Below, piece after piece: positions 51,101 through 62,990 of a stretch of 64,000 bases of DNA (position 1 is the first letter of the stretch; each line of letters begins with the position of its first letter). The notes below the pieces were generated by a model. It saw only the letters and a list, made by a program, of their open reading frames with translations. It made no database searches and had not been told where the DNA came from. Source of the stretch: Isoetes taiwanensis (lineage: Eukaryota > Streptophyta > Lycopodiopsida > Isoetales > Isoetaceae); the NCBI GenBank assembly GCA_021234155.1, contig JAJEKV010000070.1, positions 5,835,311-5,899,310 of the forward strand, in the 5' to 3' direction. Position numbers and translations under genes: made by a program.

Positions 51101-54100
51101 GAAAGAAAGAAACGAAAAAAGATAGGAAGATTTATTATCATCTCCTACGACCTGTAGGGTCTGTGAGAACATGGACCAAGCACATATAGACATTTTGAAC
51201 CTGCAAGGAAGATATGAGCCTTCCGAATCATTCAATGCAATCTACTAAGTACTGTACTCAGAACCATCTAGTTTAAGTGTAGAAATCTGTTTATCCTCGC
51301 TTTTTGCACAATGTACTATGTTCATGGGAATGTTTCATACTTTCTGCAGGTGAAGGCACTGCAATGGGAGGATCACTTCGAAATCAAGGAACAAAATTTT
51401 ACATTTTTAGGCAGTGTCTCCCAGGGAAAGAAAAATGCTGATAATGACAAGCCATTTCCAGTCTATCCTGCTAAAGGAGAGCTGCAGCATAAAGTTATAG
51501 CGTCTTGTATATACAGGTGGATAGAATTTGTGGCTATTTAGACCATAGATTGCATGTAATATAATTGAAGGAGATATTTAACAACCCGTAATATTGTGGG
51601 CTTACAGGGTTGTGCAGGAATTACCAACTATCTTTGACCCACTTCCAGCAGGGATAAAGGACCACTATCAACTCTATGATTTAAGACAGGTATCACAGCA
51701 CCAAAGTTATACTTCTATGTTATTTATTAACCTTTGTCTTCTTTATAATCATCGCATAAGCAACTTTCTTTGGAACAATTGACCAAAAGCTTGATGATGC
51801 TTTTTCTAATCATAATGAATAAAGTGTCCATGAAATTGTGACTTCACTGAAACAGTAAAGTAACAAAACTCAAAGGAAGTTTCAACCATGATTAATTAAA
51901 CATCTAATCTTGCAGAGCGAGATTTATTAAATGATGCAAGAGACCGACAACCTATTGATCATTAAGCAGTCTTACATGGTCTTTTGGACTTGGATCCTAT
52001 AAGAACAACTATTGGAAAACAGTCAGAACTCGCTCAAATGGTGTCACTTCAATGCTTCCACATTACCAGAGTCAATGGTATAACTGTATAAAATTGCTGT
52101 TTGAGGCAACACTGATCCTTCGTCAACCATTAACAGTACATGTCTTCATGTCATTTTAAAAAGGACTAATTGGCAGCTTGATAAGGGGATAACAATATAC
52201 AGATTGCCATATTTGGTCTCCATTGGGTTGAGCAAAGTGACAACACATGATAGCATTATTATATTACATGCATATTTGTGGATGTTTAAAAAGTTCTTTA
52301 TCTATCCAATAATTAATTAGTAACGAAGCAGGAAGTCTTGATCAAGGAGGCCTACTGTAGTAAATCCCTGATTATCAGATCCTTGCTCAATACTCTTGCA
52401 CAGTACAGGCACAATACACGTCAATACACATGGTTGTCATGTCGTGTGTAGTTTTGAAGTTTCTCTTCTTGTGTCATTTTTTTAACTCTCATCACCAGCT
52501 TTTGTTGTATTTTTGTATTTGTTTAATATAAGAAGATTCTGCTGTTGTTATTGACCTGTATTTTGCTGCTGAAAACCAGGCATATGTTAGCATTCACATG
52601 CCTCGTGATTCAATGGATGCTATTCTTGCACGGCAACGCCTTGTGTTCGATGAGTTTTTCTATTTCCAGGTATCATGCGATTTTTCATGTTGTGCATTTC
52701 TGTTTTGGACTTTTCATGCATCATATAAGTAGTCAGCTGTGCAATTATTCAAACTGAACTGATTCTATGGGTTCGATTCATGCAGTTAGGACTGATATTG
52801 GGAAGGCAACAGTTGACAAAAAAATACCTTTCAACCCTTGAGAAAGGCATTGTTGCAGGCCATTTTGATGCGGAAAGTGTCGAATGGTCTTCCACAGTGT
52901 CAAACCTTATACGTTCGTTGCCATACAAGTTGACAAATAGCCAATTAAATGCAGCGAGAGAGATTATCTGTGACCTAAAGAAACCTACTCCAATGAACAG
53001 GCTTTTGCAAGTAATTGGTTTCTGGAGTTTTGTTTTAGTGTAATACAGTTTTCTTTGGACATGAAGGAAACAAAGAAGGAACAGTAATTGACCAACAGAA
53101 ACAAACCTGATCCATATCTGAACTTGCTGCATGATGTTCTGTTTCTAAGTGGATGATGCCCTACTCATTAGACAATCTCTTTCTTGTTGGTGCTTGGGCA
53201 ACTGTAAATTAGGAGTTCTTGAATGCCGTACGAGTTGGCCCAATTGCTTGGAGTAAAAATCTCTACTAATATCTACCTCAGTACAGTTTTAGAATATCGT
53301 TGGAAGGTCATATGAATTAAACACGTTCTTCAATTTGTTGATGGTGAATAGGCAGTGTATATGGTTCCTTCTGTCATCTCCACTGTAGAACAAAATCTCT
53401 TCCTTACTAGAAAGATATTAAACTGGGATATTGATTCTGCTTTTGATCTATCTACTCTTCATTTGCAGGGAGATGTTGGCTCTGGAAAAACAATTGTTGC
53501 ATTTCTTTCTCTTCTTGAAGTTTCTTCTGCTGGATATCAGGTATTGCACTTTAGTCTCAAGGATATTTTTCTTGGCTGCAGTTCTCTTTGGGCCTGTCTA
53601 TTTCATGATGTCATATTCTTAATAACTTCATTTTTTGCCCCTTATATGTGTTAGTAACATAATGACTAACAGACTGGGGACTCATCATGCGTGCTGACGC
53701 ATATCAATGCTTAAATGTATATCATGCACATCTAGCTGGCTCACCATTTCTGTGTAAGATGACATTTACACATATCAATGCTTATATGTATCTCATGCAC
53801 AACTAGCTGACTCACCCTTCCTGTGTCAGATGACATGTCAATTTTAAGATGACAAGGCCAACTATATTATAAAGTGGATGTCTCATCAGTTAGTTTTACT
53901 TTGCATTTGACATCCCTGTGTAGACTTTGGATGAATTCATGGTAACAGAAGAAATATACAATGTAGAATAGAAGCATCTAAGCTAGAGCTTTAGCTAATA
54001 AGAACAACTAAGCTAAGGCAGCAATGTGACGTTCTCACCAGGCGTGCAATATTGCTAACACCCCTCCCGATGACTTGCACTGCTGCAAAGCTAAACGGTG

Positions 54101-57100
54101 AATGAAATTGAAGTGTCTTATGGCTAACAACGCATAAAATCTTTTTTCATAGCAGTAAACAGTCGGCCTGTAAGTGGTTTTCTGAAACCATCTGGTGTTT
54201 GTTCATGCATTGGACAGTAAAAACGTTAAAAGATCCAACATTTTGCTGTTCGTATAAAGCTGACAATCATGTCGACATGCCACTTATAGTCTTTAGCATG
54301 GCATATGGCACCGTTGTTATCACAGTAAAGATTCGCTGGCTTGACATTGCCTCCCAAATCTTCATAAAGAAATGCTAACCAATGCTTTAAGCTCAGCTTC
54401 TGTGTGCTAATGCTGAGTGTGGACTGCTTTTTGGAATGCTATGTGACAGTACTGCCAGCAAAGAATCCTGTGAGTGACTTCCTCCCCTCAACATTCTGTA
54501 GCCAGAGAATAGAGTCAAAGTACAAGCACCACTTGAGCTGTAATAAAGAGCTTCCATGTGAGTACCCTTCAAATAATGGAGAACCCTCTTGGCTGCCTGC
54601 CAATGAGGTTGAATTGGATGCTGCGTGGAACCTGGCCAAATCTAGACGAGTAATAATGTGTATATATATATAAGAGCCCCAACCAGCTGTCAATAGGGTG
54701 TAGGATCTGTATCTTCTTGAGTGGCATCAAGAGTGCCAGGTTCATAAAGAGTAAGAACTGGCTTACAGTCTGCCATATGGAATTTATCAAGAATTTCAGA
54801 AATGTACTTCTGCTGAGTGATATATAGGCCATTAAGACTTCTGCCAGACCGCTAAACTGAGACAATAACGCATTGGCGTTGTGAGGTACCTCAAACGTAC
54901 GTTGACTTATAGGCTGATTTATGATGGATTCAGCAACTTTCAGCTGCAGGGATACTGTGATGCTATGCATAGATGATAGGAGGTCCGTAGGAGCATATGT
55001 GCTCAGTTTGTTATAGCTGCAATGCGCCAGAAAGAAGATACGGTGTCTATTAGCTTGACACAAATTGAATAGAAAGCTTGTTCTGCTGCAGCATGTGAAG
55101 TAATGTGGTTAGGTTGGTCAGCAAGAATCAGTAAGGATCTATTGTGAAAATATGAGCAGCATTTATTTGTCTAAAAATCCTGTATTACACAGCAGATTTG
55201 TTATCATTTGATTAAGGAAGCAGTTGAAAATAGTGTTGTTGACCTAGTTCATTGCAGAACAGGTCAGCAACTGGCTGATATCCTGAAAAGAGTCTTCCCA
55301 GAAAAAATTTGGAGTGATGGAATTTGCACATTAAGGGGAGGATTTCTTAGACATTTAATGTGCAGATAGAGCTTGTACAAATGTACATATTACAAAGTAT
55401 AAGTCTATAGTCAAGTTATGAGAATTGTAGGAGTTGACGTGTGGTTTGGGGCTGGATAAACTTTCCAGATATGGCCCTGTAGAGATTTATTTCTGCTTTT
55501 GACATTTTCTGAATAATTTTAGTCGGTGCTTCATTTCTGCTATCGCATCTTCTCTACTCGCTACTAAGAGGATGAAGAGGCATTGAAAACGCAAGACATG
55601 CATTAATGCATGAGACTTATTATGCCAAGTTGGTCTTGACAGCAGCTTATAATTAGGGGAAATATGAAAATTCTCATGTTACAAGAGTGCAGATATAAAG
55701 ATTATCTGGATAAGCTTAAGGCCTGAAGGACGAAGACTTTACTGCATGCTTGAAATTATCATCTCCCTATCTGTCAAAAGTTTATCTCCATATTATGAGA
55801 TGCATAAAACATTGAGCTCATATTTCAACATCCCCAGCAAAATTGATTCAGGCTGGTATTGATGTGGAGGTTTGGTGTGATGGATCGCAAGAGGGCCTCT
55901 GGTTCTTAAGGAGGTTTAATAGGATGGGGAAAGCAAATTACTTGCAAGAGATTCTTTTGGTTCTTCCAAGAAATCTGAGTCCAGAAGTAAATAAACAAGG
56001 AAAATAAAAAACAAAAGTACAAGCCAAGAGTTGGAATTAGGCAAGCAGATAAAAGGGCTACCAAATCGAAGCAAGGCAAGATAGCAATTGCTATAATGGG
56101 AGAACAGCATGCAAATAATGCTGCTTTACTTATTTTGAAGCCTGTAATGAAGAGGAGCAATTTAGTATTTAGGTGCTGAAGATGTAGAGGAGAAAGATTA
56201 GCTCATAGTGTATTTTCTGAACTATTTTAAGGATTGGCGATGGTAAGATATGTATTGCATTGTTCCAAGGATTGGTGACGGTACAAAATGTACCTCTATC
56301 TACTAATGAAGGAAAGGAGGTTGTGAACTTCCAATCAGTCAAAGATGTGGTTCTTACTTACGGTTCCATACTCATAGTCTTGATTTGTGGAGCTGGGCAT
56401 GCCTCTTCATCTCTTTAGGTTTTCCCGAATTGACTTTTGAGGAATCCTGTAGTACAAAAGTTTTGCACAATATTTTCCCACTAAAAAATGTTGAAAGCAT
56501 GTTAACCGAAATCAAAGATAACATTCAACCAATAAATATTTTCCATTTCCCATTGTTTGTAATGCTGCACCTTGGCCTTCTGCTATTGTTTTTTTGACAT
56601 TTGTTCATGTGATGAAGGGAGCATTTATGGCACCTACTGAGTTTCTTGCAAACCAACACTACAACAAAATTATTTCATGGTTGGAGAATCTTAAAGCCGA
56701 AGAAAGACCAACAGTTGCATTACTTACTGGGTCTGTAAGCACAGGCAAAGCTAATGTGATACGGAATGTAAGGCTTGCAGAACCCTAACTAAATTCTTGC
56801 TGCTTCATGCGTTCACAAGATGCACTGATTTAGGGTCTGGAGAGCGGCAATATCAAGCTTGTTGTGGGGACTCACAGCCTATTGTCACAAAGTGTCAAGT
56901 TTGCTGCCCTTGGTCTTGTGGTAATTGATGAGCAACATCGTTTTGGCGTGAATCAAAGAGAGAGATTTAAGGAGGTGTGTTCTAGGTTTTTGCGGCCACT
57001 GTCCATATTCACCATATGATTGATACACGACACATTATCGTTCATTTCAGGTCCATGTCATTAAGCCTATCGGGCCCCAGGAAAGAACAAAAGTGATTGT

Positions 57101-58595
57101 CTTGGATGTCCCACATATACTTGCGATGTCAGCAACTCCCATTCCCAGATCATTGGCTTTAGCACTTCATGGTGATATGGACATGACTAAGGTAGAGATA
57201 TTCTCGAACTTTAAGAAATTGATTGTAATTTTCTCATCCAATATGTGGTCATAGATAACTGAGATACCTGCTGGTCGCCTTCCTACCACTACCTATGCTT
57301 TGTATGGAGAAACAGGGCGTTCTGAAGCTTATAATGTGAGTTCTTTAATTCAAAATTCTTCTGGGTAGACTGTTCTCTCAAATGTTGTTTGTATAAACAT
57401 AAGTACATCCCCATTTCATTATTAGTGTTTTGAATATTATTCATGTACTAATATAGTCGAATGATGGTGAAGTGGAACATTGGATATTTTTTTTTCTCAG
57501 ATCCATTTTCTCAGATCTAATGCGTTAATGGTGCAAGTTAGCTGGTCTGTTTATGGATGTTAAAGTACAGAAATCCCAAGCGGATATTTTGAGAATTGCT
57601 GCCTTGTGTTTGCATAAAGACTTTTATTATGCTCATCTAATTATATTTTTGATCTAGATGGTTGAGAATGAGCTTCGCAATGGAGGGCAAGTGTTTGTTA
57701 TTTGTCCGATAATAGAGGAGTCTGAGAGACAACTTGCCTCAGCTATTCCACATTATGATATGCTTAGCAGAAGGTTTGAGGATTTCAAATGCGGGTTGGC
57801 TCATGGGCAAATGACCACACTTCAAAGAGAATCAGCAATGCAGGATTTTATTAGAGGGGAAACCAAGCTCTTAGTGTCGACAACAATTGTAGAGGTGGGA
57901 ATTGATATCCCACAAGCATCACTGATAGTAATCGAAAATGCAGAAATGTTTGGTTTGGCACAGTTGCACCAGCTAAGAGGTCGTGTAGGCAGGGGGGATA
58001 GAAAATCATCATGTATCCTCTTGACATCATCATCAAATGCAGTAAATCGATTAAAGCTACTAGAAGAATCACCTGATGGGTTCTACTTGGCTGATATGGA
58101 TTTGAAGATCCGTGGACCTGGAGAGCTTTTGGGAAAAAGACAATCAGGGAACCAGCCAAATTTTACTTTGGCAAGGTTAGAGGAGGACGGACATATACTG
58201 GAGCAGGCAAGGAGTGCTGCAGAGGTTGGATTCCTTTCTGTGTCCATGTTGTTTATATTTAGCATGGATTTCTCTATTTATGGCATGCTCATGTGGACAT
58301 GTATAAGCTGCAGTCCTTTAGCATTTCACTGTTTAATCAGGAACATTGAATCTGCCTTTTGTATGTGCAAAAAATAGTAACTTAATAGGCTTGGTTGTTT
58401 CACCATTCGGAAGATTGGTTTCTGTACTTTAGTTTCGTAGTCTAAACAATAGGATGTCATTTTAAAATATTTAATGTTCTATACATTGAAACATTTAGTT
58501 TACATGTTCAGGAGGTGGTATCTCAGGGTATTGACGAGTTTCCAGAACTGAAAAGAGAGATCAGTATGCATCATGTTGCTGTTACTTGGAGTTAG
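48188..58595 (+). CDS. RECG1: RecG-type ATP-dependent DNA helicase, plant organelle form
   Basis: RecG remodels recombination intermediates and stalled forks; the plant protein acts in mitochondria and plastids. Exons: 48188-48313, 48467-49201, 50176-50288, 50694-50901, 51350-51516, 51608-51689, 52580-52669, 52786-53010, 53469-53540, 56618-56767, 56834-56974, 57051-57191, 57255-57335, 57658-58224, 58512-58595. All junctions keep phase without a stop, giving about 993 residues plus an unplaced first exon. Domains: N-terminal helical part ([18 protein letters not shown]), wedge/OB ([15 protein letters not shown]), Walker A GDVGSGKT, motif Ia [18 protein letters not shown] box ([10 protein letters not shown]), [39 protein letters not shown] and the QLRGRVGRG arginine finger, then the TRG-like [19 protein letters not shown]. 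The C-terminus HHVAVTWS looks derived from a tandem repeat starting there. The exon count includes 48188, whose acceptor is less certain. Appears functional. Confidence 0.93.
49630..49870 (-). mobile_element. Ty1/copia reverse transcriptase fragment in a RecG intron
   Basis: In the 49202-50175 intron, opposite to the gene. The 73-codon frame reads [20 protein letters not shown], then [20 protein letters not shown]. This is the copia RT stretch around L+K+LYGLKQ-P+-W, followed by the KxSxxDxxLY region. It is about 75 residues long, with no catalytic YVDD retained in frame. Confidence 0.75.
54200..54860 (-). mobile_element. Ty1/copia RT-RNase H fragment, antisense to RecG
   Basis: Minus-strand frames give [15 protein letters not shown] and [20 protein letters not shown], then [38 protein letters not shown] and the RNase H hallmark [13 protein letters not shown] with [11 protein letters not shown] after it. 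These are the ordered copia steps (PY R xLVGxLxYLxxTRPD, SGYxFxLxGxxIxWxSKKQ, YCDNxxAI). Frameshifts and stops separate them, so the copy is dead. Confidence 0.85.
55190..55600 (+). mobile_element. Ty1/copia RNase H end, polypurine tract and start of 3' LTR
   Basis: [20 protein letters not shown] and [17 protein letters not shown] match the copia C-terminus ([32 protein letters not shown]-type order). About 40 bp later comes the purine tract aaggggagg, after which LTR-like sequence begins near 55346. Same strand as RecG, so it belongs to a different insertion from the antisense fragment next to it. Confidence 0.75.
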
Positions 58596-59030
58596 TGGTT
58601 CACTTTACATGCACCCTCTAAGATAGGTTGGAGGTAATCCATTCAAAGAATATCCTGACATGTTTTTGTAGCATCTTCGGTTGTTCATGAGGAGCAGTTA
58701 CGAGATCAAGTGGAAAATACCTTATGGTAAAAACCGAAGAAAAGTAGGCGTATCCTGAAAAACATGAACTTTGAATGTATCCCCAAAATATATACTACGA
58801 TGAGCTTTCGTGTTGCTGTTACTTGGAGCTAGTGATTCACTTTAATGCACCCTCTAAGATAGTTTGGAGGTAATCCATTCAAAGAATATCCGACATGTTT
58901 TCATGGCGTCTTCAGATGTTCATGAAGAGGAATTTTAGAGATCAAGTGGAAAATACCGAAGAAAAAGTAGGCCTAGCCTGAAAAAACATGCTCTCAATAT
59001 ATCCCCAAAATATATATTACGTGAGCTTAT
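58572..59030 (+). repeat. Tandem duplication of about 235 bp over the RecG stop codon and 3' flank
   Basis: 58572-58808 and 58809-59030 share gttgctgttacttggag(t/c)tag, ggaggtaatccattcaaaga and agatcaagtggaaaatacc. The first copy starts within the last RecG codons, so the HVAVTWS tail and TAG lie inside it. Confidence 0.85.
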
Positions 59031-59440
59031 AAATTTCAAATAGTGGAGATCTTATACCATCATCATTTTGGTCTTTCTTTCTTTAACTCGAGTTAGGAAT
59101 AGGAACAGAGAGAAGTCTCAATGATGTCAATCATAAAAAGAAACTTCAATATCACAAATTAATTTTGTAGTTGAAACATCAAATAAAACTTGCAATATTT
59201 GCACAAGATGTCAACACTACAGAGGAAGGATCATGTCATTCATGATTGCGCTCCTTCCATATTCATTTTGGTTGTCATTGAATGATGCTTTTTGTGTGCT
59301 ACTCTTGTACCCTTGTACCCTCTCAAAGTTTTATGGGCACTAATTTTGCCACCATCACCCTTAATTGATCCAAGTCATCTTTAGTTCATGAAAGGTTTTT
59401 TTTCCCTATGGTGTAATTTAGTTAACCTCAAACGCTTAAA
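59031..59440. other. 3' flank of RecG, no gene recognised
   Basis: No frame with a motif and no repeat partner seen elsewhere in the window. Confidence 0.5.
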
Positions 59441-60130
59441 GTTGTGTCTTTAATTGTAGAGTGCTTGAAGACTATCCATTTTGTTAATTGGCTGCCTTCA
59501 TACCACATCACACATGAACCTATGCCACAACCGATCGAACTCAGCACTTTGTAACGCCAGCCAATAGAGCCAAGGGTCCACTCTTGTTGAGTAATTTACT
59601 GGAATCCACCATGTAGTGCTTGCAGCGCAATTATTGATATTTAACTTGAAAAGCTTTTTCACTACATTCCATGTGAAAGTGAGTTATCTCAGGAATGGGG
59701 AAGCTATGATATTTGGTTTCAAGCCATAAAAGAGAGATTCGAAGAGATGGTTGTGCTGGTACTTTAGAATGTTTGCAAGAAAATAATATGGGTGCATTAT
59801 AAGTTGAAGGCTTGGTGACTTTGTTTCCTCCTCTAGAATGTTCCACATAAATTTAGCTACTCGTATTTTGGTTTGTAAGGCTAAATCAATCGTGTCTATT
59901 CCCCCTTCTTATTTACCTCATTTCCACCATGCTATTTTGAGTAGTGCTCCTTCATTGCCTGCCCATAAGAAGTTCCTACATGGCCTTTCTATTTCTTTTA
60001 CTTTTAGTGATGGGGCTATAAGGAGAGGTGAAACATAGATGTGGGTGTTGCACAGCACATACTTCGCAACTACTATCCTTCTTGCCATTAATAGTTTTGC
60101 GACTTTCCACCAATTCAAATGCTTCTATAA
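59440..60130 (-). mobile_element. LINE ORF2 zf-RVT-type C-terminal fragment
   Basis: Minus strand from 60118 reads MNWWKVAKLLMARRIVVAKY, then VKEIERPCRNFLWAGNEGAL and AWWK, a stop, EGGIDTIDLALQTKIRVAKF and MW. This matches the plant LINE region after the RT (LSxAGRxxL+, IxxIxRxFLWxG, KxxGGLGIxDLxxxNxALLxKW). Downstream pieces (VDPWLYWLALQSAEFDRL) continue in other frames to about 59440. Confidence 0.8.
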
Positions 60131-60410
60131 TCATAATATCATCTCATCCCATGCTTGTGTCGTGGGTACATAAATTCCCACTTGAATTCCTAGAAAATTA
60201 CGATATTCTCCTTCTTTTATGATTTTCCAGAGGTGCTCTAAATAACTGAAATCTGACCCTCCTCCTCGTTATTGAACCGATTACACTTTCAAGTTCCAAT
60301 CTAAGATATCCGTACTTCAATAAAGCAATTATAGAGGATTATATAGATTCAATATTGCTTTAACAACTTCTAAATACGTAAGGTTTTTGGATTGCTTTGC
60401 TAAAGGGGAA

Positions 60411-60484
60411 GAGTAGAGTAGAGTAGAGTAGAGTAGAGTAGAGTAGAGTAGAGTAGAGTAGAGTAGAGTAGAGTAGAGTAGAGT
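60411..60484 (+). repeat. (GAGTA)n pentanucleotide microsatellite
   Basis: About 15 uninterrupted units in 74 bp. It is followed by gtccacaaagaccatgggac, similar to gtccacggagaccaatagg at 16032, which also follows a short (AATAG)n run. Confidence 0.98.
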
Positions 60485-60619
60485 CCACAAAGACCATGGG
60501 ACCCATACAATGGGGTAGTACAACAATTACTTCTAGGATAAAAAAAACCCTCTCCGAGAGGTTTTCAAGGGAAAAACTTTTGCAATAATGATGATTCTAG
60601 ACAATTAAGGAAAAATAAG

Positions 60620-60960
60620 TAGACCTTGATGACTACTGAGGGTTCACTAATTGAAGACGCTCATTTAGAACTTCAAGGATATATAATGCCCAAGTTATGC
60701 ACATATGGTGCTCTAAGAAATTGTGAGAATGTGGAATGGAATGCTGAGGTTAAATAACAATTCCTGAGCATCTCAAAAGCAGGACATGTCAGAAGAGTAT
60801 GGGTTTCATCTTCAATAACCTATAATTGGCGACGTGCACATAATCTCACTTCTCGCGGTAGTTGTGGCCACTCCCATCTGGCCATCTGCATGTCTCAATC
60901 CGTAGTTTGTGGAACCCTGTGCAAATTGCTGCAATAGCTACAATGTTCGTTTGAAATTGG
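60620..60960 (-). mobile_element. LINE 3'-terminal fragment with Cys/His tail
   Basis: Minus-strand translation gives LPREVRLCARRQL, a stop, then IEDETHTLLTCPAFEMLRN. This matches the C-terminal (I/L)PRExRLCxxC...DExHFLLxCPxYxxLR motif of non-LTR elements, with the second Cys of CxxC lost. It lies upstream, on the same strand, of the zf-RVT fragment at 59.44-60.13 kb. In a normal element it should lie downstream, so it is rearranged or from another copy. Confidence 0.65.
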
Positions 60961-62140
60961 GATACGTCTTCGACATCTAAAAGAAGATCCTAGCTATTCA
61001 AATAACCATCGAAACATCATACGGTATCTATAAGATTAGATTATATCTTAAAGATACATGTTAGAATATTATATGAGAGGCCAATGTGCTTTACTAAATA
61101 GAATTCAAAGAGCACATAACTTTGATTAATAACATAAACATATGGGGAATCAAATATACTTGCGGAATTTATTGCCTCACAACTGAGAGTTACAAAAGGC
61201 TATTGAGCTCACAAAAAGAAAATTTCAAGAAAAAAAAGTGGAAAAATAATTAACTTAAAATGTCTTAAAAAGGGGCAAAACAAAAACAAAAACCGTGAAT
61301 AAAAAGGGGAATAAAAAATGGCTAAAAAGACACAATAAACCTAAGGCAAAAAAGCTAGAAGGAATGCCATACAAGAATCAAGAAAATAAATAATTAAAGA
61401 TTGTAGAGTGTGAAAAAGGAGAAAGCACCTTGAGAGATTCACCTTTGATCAGCATATGAACTATGAGAGTTCAATGGAGGGGGTGTTTTGGGACCATTTT
61501 CATACGTATACATAGAAGTTAGGGGTGTTTTTAAGAAATGATCTAGTGGGAATTTATATACAAAGAGGTCAGATTGCCTTTCAAAAATGCGTATACAAGG
61601 GGCCTTTTTTGCTAGCCTTCGAACGCAAATGCCATACCTCTCTTATGCAGAAGTGCATTCCCCCGGAGAACATCACAAAGTTAAAGTTGGGAGAATACGG
61701 TGATATGTTTAGTGGATTAGCACAGTACATGCTTATAATCTAGGTGACATCTTATCTCAACAAGCTACAAATTACTAGAGTTTTGTTTGCCAAATAGTAG
61801 CAATCTATATTTTAATTAGTTATAGTAATTAGCTTTAAGACACCCATTCAAAATGAATATTAATTTTTATTCTCCATAATAGCTAAAGCTTAATATTATT
61901 ATGAATTTCTCGAGCATAAAGTTGTATCTCCATGATGTTAACCTTATACGATCTTAGTTTATTTAAAATTTGCATGTGATGTATTGAATGGTTCGAGTAA
62001 CAAGCAGTTGCATATGTTTTTTTCATCCAATACCTTTTAAGTTGGCTAAGAAATCATGTGTGTGCTCATGCATCAAAATCCTTTCCTGCTCTGAAGTGAG
62101 CTTTTACATATAAGTATATTTGACATTGCTTTATCGGCTC
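60961..62140. other. Intergenic, no gene recognised
   Basis: A-rich tract at 61195-61330 on the plus strand; a 72-codon frame at 61525-61743 without motif. Confidence 0.5.
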
Positions 62141-62194
62141 TATGAAAGGGTATTTGATAAGTTTTCAACATCGGGTACCCAAATCACTAGCAAT

Positions 62195-62990
62195 ATCGGA
62201 GTATGACAGGGTTGCCCTCTATCTCCTACACTCTTTGGCTTGTACATTGATCAATTGGAAGTATGGCTTCATCACCATGGTGGCGGAGGCCCATATATAG
62301 CACACTATATCATCAAGAAACTGTATGTTGATGATGTTTCGCTTATGGCACATACCGCTGCTAGTATGCAACAACATTTACATGCTCTGTACGGTTTTTG
62401 TGAGAACACAAGCTTGCGTGTTAATCTCCAGAAGACCAAGCTATTGGTAGTTCAATCTTCTGGGGCATACTATGCTACAAGTATCTTGGTGTAGAGTTCT
62501 GTAAAGACACACTTTGGGAACAATGTATATTACCAAGCGTGTGATTGCTGGCTGAAGAGCACTCTATGCAATGCAAAACAATTGTTTTCAAGCAGAGATT
62601 CATGATTGGTCATGGAAAGCCCACTTGTTTTGCGCTTTGGTAGAACCTGTTTTATTGTATAGTTGTGAAGTGTGGGGGCCTGCCATTAGTACTAGTGCTT
62701 GGGAGACCTTGGAACGGGTGCAAAAGTCCTTTCTCACTTACAGCCTAGGAGTCAAAACTATGGTGCCCTATGCTATTCTTTTACAAAAGACAGGTTTTTG
62801 GCCTCTTCAATATTTCGCCATGAAGCGCCATCTCCACTATATTAGCAAGGTGTATCACATGGATGATAATAGGTACCCTCTTCTCGCACTTGCCATGGCT
62901 GAATCTCTCTAGCATTTGAAACGATGTTGGAATGAGAATTGTAATGTATGGTTTGCCCACTGGTCTGTGCAACCGGAACACTGCATGGTA
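62195..62990 (+). mobile_element. LINE reverse transcriptase palm and C-terminal fragment
   Basis: Reads QGCPLSPTLFGLYIDQLE, then LYVDDVSLMAHTAASMQQHL (the catalytic Y-x-DD box as YVDD), then FCENTSLRVNLQKTKLLVVQ. In other frames YKYLGVEF follows, then HLFCALVEPVLLYSCEVWGP, AWETLERVQKSFLTYSLGVK and PLQYFAMKRHLHYISKVY. This is the ordered LINE RT palm/thumb and following domain. Frame breaks at about 62465 and 62560 inactivate it. The C-terminal block is homologous to the minus-strand piece at 45.6-46.0 kb. Confidence 0.92.

Larger units (their letters stand above)
53541..56617 (+). other. 3.1 kb RecG intron filled with copia remnants
   Basis: Runs from the GT donor after GYQ to the AAG acceptor before [11 protein letters not shown], splitting the helicase between Walker A and motif Ia. 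It contains a minus-strand copia RT/RNase H fragment (54200-54860) and a plus-strand copia tail with LTR-like sequence (55190-55600). A short near-duplication around tatcaatgcttaaatgtata / tatcaatgcttatatgtatc lies at 53700-53850. 55600-56600 is unassigned. Confidence 0.8.
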
